A stretch of 64,000 nt of DNA from UBA1429 sp964482225 (GTDB lineage Bacteria; Chloroflexota; Anaerolineae; UBA1429), in assembly GCA_964482225.1 (NCBI GenBank), contig CAYZWT010000010.1, forward strand, positions 65,227 through 129,226, in the 5' to 3' direction. Position numbers and translations under genes: made by a program. Position 1 is the stretch's first letter, and each line of letters starts with the position of its first letter. Below, piece by piece: positions 41,805 through 48,772 of this stretch. The notes beneath the pieces were generated by a model. That model made no database searches and had not been told where the DNA came from. It saw nothing but the letters and a program-made list of their open reading frames with translations.

Positions 41805-43997
41805 TCAACGGCGGCGCGGCGCGCCCGCGCGCTCCCGCTCGACCCGCAGGCGGTCGCGTAGCTTCCAATAGACCTTTTCGGCCAGTTCGTCTAGGCTCGG
41901 CTGTTGGGCGGCCTCCGGCTGCGCCGTGGGCGGCTGTTGCGCCGCCGTCCCGCCCTCTTGGGTCACGGTCGCCTCCGGAGGACGCTGGGTGTCGCCGCCA
42001 CCGGCCTGGCGCTGGACGGCCGGCGGCGGCTGGGCGGGGGGCGCGGGCGGCGTCGGAACGCTTACGGGCCTGGCCGGGGCGGCAGCCGAGGGCAACGGGC
42101 CAAACAGGGCGTGCTCCAGGCGCACAGGCTGGGCCGCGGGCGGCTCCGTCCCCGTGTCACCCGATGGGCGCGAGCCTTCCCGTACGGGCGAACCTGACGG
42201 TGGCTCCGCCACCGCACTTGGCCCACTCTGCTCGGCGGCCCGCACCGGCGCTGCTCCCGCATCCATGCGCAGCGCATTCGTGCGCCGCGTATCTGTGTGC
42301 CGTAGCGCATCCGTGCGCCCTTCGCCCCGTGCGTCATCGGACGGAGAGGCGTCCTGCGTGGTGCGGCGCGCGGTGAGGCGCGAGTGTTCGGCGCTATGGG
42401 CATCAGTGACAGGCTCCGACCCCATATCCTGTGCCTGAGGCGGCTCCACGCCTTCCGGTACGGGCGAACCTGACGGCGGCTCCGCCACCGTACTTGGCCC
42501 ACTTTGCGGCCACTCACCTTGCGTTCGCTCCTCTTGCGTGCGCTCGTCCTGTGCTCGCTCGTGTTGCGCTATCTCTACATCCTCGCCCGACTCGTCGGCG
42601 GCGCGGCGAGCGGCCAGGCGCGCCAGTTGGGCACGATAGGCGCTGGCCAGGTCCGTGGGCGGCCCCTGGGCAGGCTGGCGCTGCACCGGCGGGCGCGAGG
42701 GAGCGGCCTCCGGCGCGCCTGGTGCTTGCGCAGGAGCAACAGCCTTGCCCGTCTCTTGGGCCGTCGGCGGTTCTGGTCCCACGGCCTCAGACCCTGACGG
42801 CGACGCTGCCTCGGCGCGGACCGGTTCCCGCGACACGTCAGGCAGCCCACCGGCGGGCGCTGGCGCGGGCCGGATCGCGTCCGGTTCCGTGACCTCATCC
42901 GGCGAAGCGCTCGCCATCTGCCAAGGCGCCGTGGCGTCCTCGCTCCCAGGCTCGCCTTCCCGCGAAGGACCCGCCTCCTCAATGAGAGGGGCCTCCGGCG
43001 CGCGTCGCACCTGCACGGGTGGCGCGCCCGCAGATGGCCCGGACTCGCTCGCAGGCGGCGCTGTGAGGGTTGTCTCGGCGCGCAGCCCCGGCTCGCCGGC
43101 GCCCGGCAGGGGCGCGCCCGTCGACGGGGCAGGCTCGCCAGGCGGCTCGGATGCCCTGGCCGTCTCAGGCGGCGTCGCGGTTGCCTCTCGCGCCGGTTGT
43201 GGGCGCGCCTCGCCCAATAGCTCGGGCGCCGGGGGCGTTTCCGCCGCGTCCGGTGGGGGGCTTGCCTCGGACCGAGCCGTTGGCGGCATCGTCGGCAGGG
43301 GCGCTGGTGCGCTCTCGCCAGCCTCAGCAGGCACAGCGGCTAACGGGGACTCTGGCGCAGCCTCGCCTCCCTCCCGTACGGGGCTAACGGCGCGCAGATG
43401 CGCTTGTGTTCGCCCAATTGCCACGGATGGCGCCACTGTCCCCTCGGCGCTGGCGTCCGTGAGCGCAGGGGCGGCTCGATCCGGCTCCTCGATCAGCCGC
43501 GAGACGGGGCGAGGTCGGACCGGCGGCGGCACGGGGGCGGGCGCGCTGCGGGAGGCTGGCGTCCCGCTTGGCGCCATCAGGCCCTCGCGGGCGGGGGGCG
43601 CAACGCCGCGCTCCCGCTCTTGTCGTTGCTGCTCCAGGGCGCGGCGCACCTGGGCCACGGTTGGGGGCATGGCCGGGGATGGCTCTGCCGCAGCAGGGGC
43701 CTCGGTCTCGGCCCACGCCGGCTCCGGCGACTCGGCCGGGCCCGGCAGGGCATCGGCCAGCGGCGTTGGCTCGGCGGCAGGGGGCCGTTGCGCCAGCGCC
43801 GGGATGGCGGGCTCGATCTGGCGCTCGCCCAGGGCGAATCCCTCTCGGCGCACCAAGGGCAGCGCCGGGTGGACCCGTTGGCGCGCCGTGACGGCCAGGG
43901 GCGTCGCCGGTTGCCCAGGCAGGGCCACGCCATAGCGCCGCAGCAGGCGCCGGCTCAGGCGGATGGATTGCAGCCGCAGGCCGCCGATCTCGGTCAT
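41805..43997 (-). CDS. Large disordered Pro/Ala/Glu-rich protein of the injection-system operon
   Basis: A 730-residue protein with an overlapping ATGA start in the second tube gene. Only two parts look ordered: the basic N-terminus GLRLQSIRLSRRLLRRYGVA and the last 30 residues, an amphipathic helix (DELAEKVYWKLRDRLRVERE). In between, some 650 residues are Pro, Ala, Glu, Gly, Ser and Thr, with near-repeats such as VAEPPSGSPVPEG and VAEPPSGSPVREG. There is no TM helix or signal peptide. The position, between the tube and the LysM/spike genes, fits a structural linker, a tape-measure substitute or a cargo-recruiting scaffold; the composition is unlike the helical tape measures (Afp14). The minus-strand frame is supported by the overlaps on both sides. 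Confidence 0.75.
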   Translation of the reverse strand: MTEIGGLRLQSIRLSRRLLRRYGVALPGQPATPLAVTARQRVHPALPLVRREGFALGERQIEPAIPALAQRPPAAEPTPLADALPGPAESPEPAWAETEAPAAAEPSPAMPPTVAQVRRALEQQRQERERGVAPPAREGLMAPSGTPASRSAPAPVPPPVRPRPVSRLIEEPDRAAPALTDASAEGTVAPSVAIGRTQAHLRAVSPVREGGEAAPESPLAAVPAEAGESAPAPLPTMPPTARSEASPPPDAAETPPAPELLGEARPQPAREATATPPETARASEPPGEPAPSTGAPLPGAGEPGLRAETTLTAPPASESGPSAGAPPVQVRRAPEAPLIEEAGPSREGEPGSEDATAPWQMASASPDEVTEPDAIRPAPAPAGGLPDVSREPVRAEAASPSGSEAVGPEPPTAQETGKAVAPAQAPGAPEAAPSRPPVQRQPAQGPPTDLASAYRAQLARLAARRAADESGEDVEIAQHERAQDERTQEERTQGEWPQSGPSTVAEPPSGSPVPEGVEPPQAQDMGSEPVTDAHSAEHSRLTARRTTQDASPSDDARGEGRTDALRHTDTRRTNALRMDAGAAPVRAAEQSGPSAVAEPPSGSPVREGSRPSGDTGTEPPAAQPVRLEHALFGPLPSAAAPARPVSVPTPPAPPAQPPPAVQRQAGGGDTQRPPEATVTQEGGTAAQQPPTAQPEAAQQPSLDELAEKVYWKLRDRLRVERERAGAPRRR
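42174..42506. repeat. 57-base direct repeat inside the disordered gene
   Basis: Two similar stretches, 42174-42230 and 42450-42506, differ at only a few positions and lie 276 bases (92 codons) apart in the same reading frame. They encode the repeated VAEPPSGSPV unit and suggest growth of the disordered region by duplication. Confidence 0.65.
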
Positions 43998-44428
43998 GTC
44001 ACGTTCACGCTCTCATAGCTCAGTTCCAACGATTCGATGGCGATGGTTGTGCTGCCAGCGTTCAGCTCTGGCCCGCTCCACTTGTTGGGATATGCGCCGG
44101 TAAAGTCCCAGCGCATCACCGGCTGGCCCTCGCTATCCAGCAGGATGACAGAGACCTGGCGACGCGCCTTGCCCAGTTCGCCCTGCATCACCTCGGCATA
44201 CCAGCGGAGCAGGTCGCTGGCGGTGGCCACACCGCGCTTGAGGGTCAGGGTGCCCTTGCGCACCCGCCCCGGCAGCAGGTGGGTGCCGCTGTTGAACCCG
44301 CCCTCCTTTTGCTCTTCCACCTCTACCTCTAGCGCAGGCAGGGTGCATTCGGTGAAACGCGCCTCGGCCAGGCCGTCAATCTGGACGGCAAAGCGAAAGG
44401 CGGCGTGGGCATCGGGACGCTCCGTCAT
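43994..44428 (-). CDS. Inner tube protein, gp19 family (Afp5-like)
   Basis: A 144-residue T4 gp19-type tube protein: FRFAVQIDGLAEARFTECTL, GGFNSGTHLLPGRVRKGTL, TLKRGVATASDLLRWYAEV and the C-terminal AIESLELSYESVNV. It is one of two gp19 paralogues in the operon; the other at 44958 is the likely main tube subunit. In Afp the second tube protein forms the baseplate-proximal tube ring. Confidence 0.92.
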   Translation of the reverse strand: MTERPDAHAAFRFAVQIDGLAEARFTECTLPALEVEVEEQKEGGFNSGTHLLPGRVRKGTLTLKRGVATASDLLRWYAEVMQGELGKARRQVSVILLDSEGQPVMRWDFTGAYPNKWSGPELNAGSTTIAIESLELSYESVNVT

Positions 44429-44640
44429 GGCGCAACCTCGCTCGTCAGGCGGCTCAGCTTGGCGATCTCGTGCACCCAGCGCCGGCGCTCCGGGTGCTCC
44501 AGGTTCAGGATCTCTTCACGGGACCAGTGCAGGTGCAGGGCGATGTACGCTACCTCCTCGTACAGCCGGTCGAGGGGGTAGCGCTCTATTCCCCCAGGGG
44601 CGCGAGCTCCTGGCCAAAGCTGGCCCCACAGTGGGGGCAC
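44425..44640 (-). CDS. Small conserved injection-system protein (DUF6760-like)
   Basis: A 71-residue frame from GTG 44640. The recognisable part is RYPLDRLYEEVAYIALHLHW and REEILNLEHPERRRWVHEIA, a short helical protein found beside tube genes in related clusters. The first 16 residues overlap the upstream gene by 55 bases and may not be translated; no better ATG/GTG/TTG start exists before the conserved part, which makes the true start uncertain. It overlaps the second tube gene by four bases. Possibly an assembly chaperone. Confidence 0.7.
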   Translation of the reverse strand: MPPLWGQLWPGARAPGGIERYPLDRLYEEVAYIALHLHWSREEILNLEHPERRRWVHEIAKLSRLTSEVAP

Positions 44641-44945
44641 GTCACGGCGATCTCGCCGGCGCCTGCCTCGTTGATACGCCGGTAAAAGTCTTGCAGGTAG
44701 GCCATATCGGCGGCGAACAGCCCCTCGATCACCTGGGGCGTGACGCGCTCCAGCTCGCCCAGGCGCGTGACCACCCGGGCCAGCAGCAGCACCGCCAGAT
44801 ACGCCTCGTTGGCCCGCACCCGCATATCTCGCAGGGGCGCGATCTCGTCCATGGCCGTGGCCAGGCGCATGACGCCCTGGCGATGCACGCGCCCCTCCCC
44901 ATCCACATACCCACGGGGCAACTCGAAAGCAAACTCGGTCTGCAT
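44586..44945 (-). CDS. Baseplate hub assembly chaperone-like protein (T4_baseplate family)
   Basis: A 119-residue protein with a helical middle (IAPLRDMRVRANEAYLAVLL; VTPQVIEGLFAADMAYLQDF) and a C-terminal CPHCGASFG, the single CxxC of this family. It resembles Pfam T4_baseplate (gp26/gp51-related) proteins that sit between the two tube genes in eCIS clusters. It starts at ATG 44945, 12 bases after the main tube gene. Confidence 0.78.
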   Translation of the reverse strand: MQTEFAFELPRGYVDGEGRVHRQGVMRLATAMDEIAPLRDMRVRANEAYLAVLLLARVVTRLGELERVTPQVIEGLFAADMAYLQDFYRRINEAGAGEIAVTCPHCGASFGQELAPLGE

Positions 44946-44957
44946 CTAGCCTCCCGA

Positions 44958-45401
44958 CTAGCCCTCGCGGTACAACCCCTCGTGGGTGATGACCAGTTCC
45001 TCGACGCCAAACTCGTTGCTATCGGCCTTGACAGTAGGCCCCGAGACCTTGACCGGCCAGGCGTTCTCAAAGTTCCAGCGCGCCACCTCGCTCAGGCTCT
45101 GGTCGAACATGACGATGGAGCCGTTGCGCCGCGCATCGTCCACCTTGCCCTGGACGACCATGTCACGCCAGTTCCAGATATCCATATTGTCGGTGATGCC
45201 GCGCTTGAGGGTGATATTCTCCCACTTGAGCCGGCCGGGGATCTTCATGATGTGCTCGCGGCCCTTGGCGTCCACCACCTTGTGCTCGATCACCTCGTGC
45301 TCCGAGCCGATGCCCGAGCACTCGGTGAAATAGCCAGAGACCTGGCCCTCGACCTCGATGGCATAATGAAACCCTACTAGCGGATCTTTTCTGTCCGTCA
45401 T
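44958..45401 (-). CDS. Inner tube protein, gp19 family (Afp1-like)
   Basis: A 147-residue tube subunit with the complete family pattern: VGFHYAIEVEGQVSGYFTEC, EVIEHKVVDAKGREHIMKIP, KWENITLKRGITDNMDIWNW and VARWNFENAWPVKVSGPTVK. It stacks as hexamers inside the sheath and is expelled on firing. It follows the sheath gene by 32 bases. Confidence 0.95.
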   Translation of the reverse strand: MTDRKDPLVGFHYAIEVEGQVSGYFTECSGIGSEHEVIEHKVVDAKGREHIMKIPGRLKWENITLKRGITDNMDIWNWRDMVVQGKVDDARRNGSIVMFDQSLSEVARWNFENAWPVKVSGPTVKADSNEFGVEELVITHEGLYREG

Positions 45402-45433
45402 GGAGCGCGCTCCTTATGCTGCGATACCTGGGG

Positions 45434-46996
45434 CTAGGCCGCCGAGGGGCCCGCCCACTGGCTGATACGAAAGATGACAAACTCGGCGGGCTTGACGGGC
45501 GAGATGCCGATCTCAATGACGAGCTGGCCCAGGTCGCGCACCTCGGGCGGGTTCAGCTCCTCATCGCATTTGACATAGAACGCCTCGTTGGGCGTCGCCC
45601 CAAAGAGCGCCCCCGAGGTCCACACGGTGCGCAAGAACGCGCTCACATCGCGGCGCACCCGGGCCCACAGATCGGGGTCGTTGGGCTCGAACACCACCCA
45701 CTGGGTGCCCCGCTCGATGGATTCCTCCACCATGTTGAACAGGCGGCGCACATTGATATAGCGCCAGGCGGGATCGCTGCTGAGGGTGCGGGCGCCCCAG
45801 ATGCGGATGCCGCGCCCGGGGAAAGAGCGGATGCAGTTGACGCCCACCGGGTTCAGGCTATCCTGCTCGCCTCGGGTGAGCTGGATCGGCAGGCCCGTGG
45901 CGCCGCGCACCACCTCGTTGGCGGGGGCCTTGTGGACCCCCCGCTCGGCGTCGCTGCGGGCATAGACGCCCGCCACGTGGCCCGAGGGCGGAATGCGCAC
46001 CGTGCCCCGGCCCTTGACCATGTCGGCGGTCTCGAGCCAGGGATAGTACAGAGCCGCATACTTGGTATCATAGTTGGCGGACATGCGCCAGGCCAGCATC
46101 TCTTGCGGGCGCAGGTCCGGCGGGCAATCCAGGATGGCAAAGCAGTACTTGGCCTGCTCGCAGTGCTCATAGAGAGCCTGCTGCACGGCCTGCACATCCC
46201 CCAGCGACATCTCGCCGCTCTGGTAGCTCTGCATCAGGTCGGGCACGGCCACCATGGTCACATCGTCAATGGGGGTCAGGCCGCCGATGCCGGTGCGCTC
46301 GGCCACCTCGCCGCGATAGTCCGCCACGGTCAACGCCGTGGTCTCGATCTGGCCGCCCGCCAGGTGATACTCGCCCGCGCGGGGGCGGCGCTCGGCGACG
46401 GTGCCCGTGGCGCGTTGCACCCGCAGCGTCACAAAGCGCGAGCGGGTGTTCACCGCCGTCTCGACGTTCTGCTCGCCTCGCCCCAGGGTAAGATCGGGGT
46501 AGGTCTCGGTACCCTCGGGGGCCTCGATGATCAGCGTAAAGGTCTCGCCCTCCTCGGCCGGCTCGCGCACGGTGACCTTGATGTTGTTGCCCGCCGGGCC
46601 GCCCGATTTGGCCGTGATCTCTAGCGTGTCGGGGCCCGCCTCGCTACGGGCGGGTAGCATGGCCGTGGCCGGCGTGGCGGCGCCGGGCTCGGCAGAGGCG
46701 CCCAGGGTCTTGACGCTCACCACATAGGCGCGGCTGCCACCGTTGAGAAAGTAGCCATAGACGGCATAGGGCAGATAGGCGCCCTCGACAAAGCCGCCAA
46801 ACTTGTCGGTGAACTGGGTCCAGTTGGTGACGGCGACCGGCTTGCTGAGCAGCGAGGTCGCCTCTCCGTCGTTGCCCTCTTGGGCCTTTTCCGTAAACCC
46901 GATGAACGCCGCCACCGCCGTCCCGACCGCCTCGATCGGGCGGGTGCCGCCGTCCCGTTCTTCGATATATACGCCAGGGGAGAGATAGGTTGGCAT
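45434..46996 (-). CDS. Contractile tail sheath protein
   Basis: A 520-residue sheath subunit. The N-terminus LSPGVYIEERDGGTRPIEAV and the C-terminal domain (ARTLSSDPAWRYINVRRLFN; FEPNDPDLWARVRRDVSAFL; LVIEIGISPVKPAEFVIFRI) are classic for Afp2-4/gp18 sheath proteins. The middle holds the surface-exposed insertion domain. There is only one sheath gene, unlike the three in Afp. Its mRNA leader contains a CCGGCC/GGACCGG hairpin upstream of the start (about 47020-47045), possibly affecting expression. Confidence 0.96.
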   Translation of the reverse strand: MPTYLSPGVYIEERDGGTRPIEAVGTAVAAFIGFTEKAQEGNDGEATSLLSKPVAVTNWTQFTDKFGGFVEGAYLPYAVYGYFLNGGSRAYVVSVKTLGASAEPGAATPATAMLPARSEAGPDTLEITAKSGGPAGNNIKVTVREPAEEGETFTLIIEAPEGTETYPDLTLGRGEQNVETAVNTRSRFVTLRVQRATGTVAERRPRAGEYHLAGGQIETTALTVADYRGEVAERTGIGGLTPIDDVTMVAVPDLMQSYQSGEMSLGDVQAVQQALYEHCEQAKYCFAILDCPPDLRPQEMLAWRMSANYDTKYAALYYPWLETADMVKGRGTVRIPPSGHVAGVYARSDAERGVHKAPANEVVRGATGLPIQLTRGEQDSLNPVGVNCIRSFPGRGIRIWGARTLSSDPAWRYINVRRLFNMVEESIERGTQWVVFEPNDPDLWARVRRDVSAFLRTVWTSGALFGATPNEAFYVKCDEELNPPEVRDLGQLVIEIGISPVKPAEFVIFRISQWAGPSAA

Positions 46997-47098
46997 GGCA
47001 TGATCCTTTGCTTACACTCGGCCGGTCCCTCTGTGGGCCGGCGGCGGATGGGAGCCAGTTGGGCAGCTAGTGGCCGGGTCCCTCCTTTCCCATGCGGG

Positions 47099-47929
47099 CT
47101 AGATCCTCAGATCGTATTGCGTCAGATCTTGAGATGGCGTCACAACGGCGTGCTCGCTCGCCGAGCCATTGATCCGCACCCGCAGGCGCAGCGCGCCCCC
47201 GGGGACATTGGCAAAGCGATAGCGGCCAAAGCGGTCGGTGGTCGCCACAGCCCCCGTCTCGACCAGAGTGACCTCGGCATCGGCCACAGCCTGGCCGCCC
47301 TCGGCGCGGTAAACGATCCCGCCGATCTGGTGGATCGTCTCTGGCCCGCTTCCTGGCTCCAGCCGATCCAGCAGATCAATACGCTTGCTGACCACCCACG
47401 GGCTGGTAAAGGCCACTTCGCGCTCCATGGCCAGGGTCACCACATAGTTGATGGAGGGGCGGAGCTGGTTCTCCATCACGCCCCACAGATCGGGCAGGTT
47501 CTCGATGGCCCGTGAGGGCTGGGCCGTGCGGGCCAGGATCGGGTAAGGCTGATTGCGTAAACTCGGCTCCAGCAACTCTTGTGGTATTGTAGGGGCGCTG
47601 GCCAATGCGCCCAACACGCGCCACAGGATGGCATGCTCGTCCTCCACCTGGTTCTGGGTCCACACCGTCACCAGATAGGTGAGATCATAGCGCAGGGGCG
47701 CCAGGCGCTTGTGGGTCTGCCCGTTCCCGTCCCGCTCCACCAGCCACTCTTGCGAGCGCAGCTCGATATTCTCGCGGATATCGAACAGGTAGAAATCAAT
47801 GGTCGGGCGCGTCAATCCGGCGGCCCAATCGCCCGTGGGCTGGTCAAAGCTCACCATGACGCTATCGGCGTCCAGGTTGCCACGGGCCAGCACCAGTTTG
47901 CGGATCGTCTCGTCCAGTTGGTTGATCAT
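47099..47929 (-). CDS. Sheath terminator/cap protein (Pvc16/Afp16-like, DUF4255) with carboxypeptidase-regulatory-like domain
   Basis: A 276-residue protein. Residues 1-185 match the Pvc16 N-terminal domain (INQLDETIRKLVLARGNLD; RPTIDFYLFDIRENIELRSQ; YDLTYLVTVWTQNQVEDEHA). Residues 200-276 form a CarboxypepD_reg-like beta-sandwich (GGIVYRAEGGQAVADAEVTL; ATTDRFGRYRFANVPGGALR). Afp16 ends tube and sheath growth. Its additional beta-sandwich may project from the distal end. Confidence 0.9.
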   Translation of the reverse strand: MINQLDETIRKLVLARGNLDADSVMVSFDQPTGDWAAGLTRPTIDFYLFDIRENIELRSQEWLVERDGNGQTHKRLAPLRYDLTYLVTVWTQNQVEDEHAILWRVLGALASAPTIPQELLEPSLRNQPYPILARTAQPSRAIENLPDLWGVMENQLRPSINYVVTLAMEREVAFTSPWVVSKRIDLLDRLEPGSGPETIHQIGGIVYRAEGGQAVADAEVTLVETGAVATTDRFGRYRFANVPGGALRLRVRINGSASEHAVVTPSQDLTQYDLRI

Positions 47930-48003
47930 CGCCGTTCAGTTCATGGGTTCAGGCACACAGCGCGCATCGCCTCAGGTGTCAGCACAACTCCGCGCTCCCA
48001 GGG

Positions 48004-48768
48004 TCATCGTCTGGGGAGCGCCAGCTCCTCTTCTTCCGGCCCCTCCTGCCGCCGTAACGCCTGGGCTTCCTCCTCCTCTTCGGGCATCTCCTGGCGGCGC
48101 AGCTCTTGCAGCTCGTCTTCCTTGCCCAGGCCCTCCTGGCGGCGCAGCGGCTGTACCTCTTCCTCTTCTTCCTCCGGCTGGCGCGCCACACCTTGCAGGC
48201 GCTGAACGGCGGCCTGGGCCACGGCGTCTGCCTCCTGCTCGGCGGGGTCGTTGGCCGCGCCTACGGTGAGCTGGGCGCCATCGCGCTGCTGCATCACGTG
48301 GGCCAGTTCGTGGGCCAGCAGCCGTTGGCCCGCGCCCGTCTCGGGTGCATACTCGCCCGCCCCGAAAAAGATGTCGCCCCCGTGGGTAAACGCCCGCGCC
48401 GAGAGGTCCTGGTTGAGCGCGGCGGCCTGCGCATCATCGTGCACGCGCACGCTCGAGAGATCGGCCCCCAGCGCGCCCTCCATCGGCCCGCGCACCCCAT
48501 GGGCCAGCGGTTGGCCGCCGCCACGCTGGCTCTCGATGGCTCGCTCGACCCTCTCTGGCGCGACAAACTCGCCGTCGCTGGCCAGGCGCTGCAAGAGCGC
48601 GTTGCCCGCCCGCGAGCGCAAGGCCCATAGCCCGCGCGTTGTGACCCCGCCGCGCGCCAAGCGCACCGGGCGTGAGCCCTCCGCCCTGGCCGGTTGCGGC
48701 GCGCGATGGGGCGTGCGCCGCTGCTCGCGCCTTGGCGCAATGCGCTGCCATTCCTTTTCGCCGCTCAT
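48004..48768 (-). CDS. DUF4157 (eCIS core domain) protein with acidic LRRQE repeats
   Basis: A 254-residue protein. The DUF4157 domain (about 75-200) includes GALGADLSSVRVHDDAQAAA, ARAFTHGGDIFFGAGEYAPE and the zincin-like LLAHELAHVMQQRDG (HExxH). It is followed by DPAEQEADAVAQAAVQRLQG. The tail is an imperfect repeat alternating acidic runs with LRRQE (VQPLRRQEG, LQELRRQEM, AQALRRQEG). DUF4157 is strongly associated with eCIS clusters and with their cargo proteins, often as the N-terminal part of toxins; here no toxin domain follows. It starts four bases after the AAA gene. Confidence 0.88.
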   Translation of the reverse strand: MSGEKEWQRIAPRREQRRTPHRAPQPARAEGSRPVRLARGGVTTRGLWALRSRAGNALLQRLASDGEFVAPERVERAIESQRGGGQPLAHGVRGPMEGALGADLSSVRVHDDAQAAALNQDLSARAFTHGGDIFFGAGEYAPETGAGQRLLAHELAHVMQQRDGAQLTVGAANDPAEQEADAVAQAAVQRLQGVARQPEEEEEEVQPLRRQEGLGKEDELQELRRQEMPEEEEEAQALRRQEGPEEEELALPRR

Positions 48769-48772
48769 CGCC

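Noticed and set aside
42655..43935. A Gly/Ala/Ser-rich 426-codon plus-strand frame opposite the disordered protein.
   Set aside because: Both strands look compositionally biased here, but only the minus strand fits the operon overlaps and has a sensible C-terminal helix.
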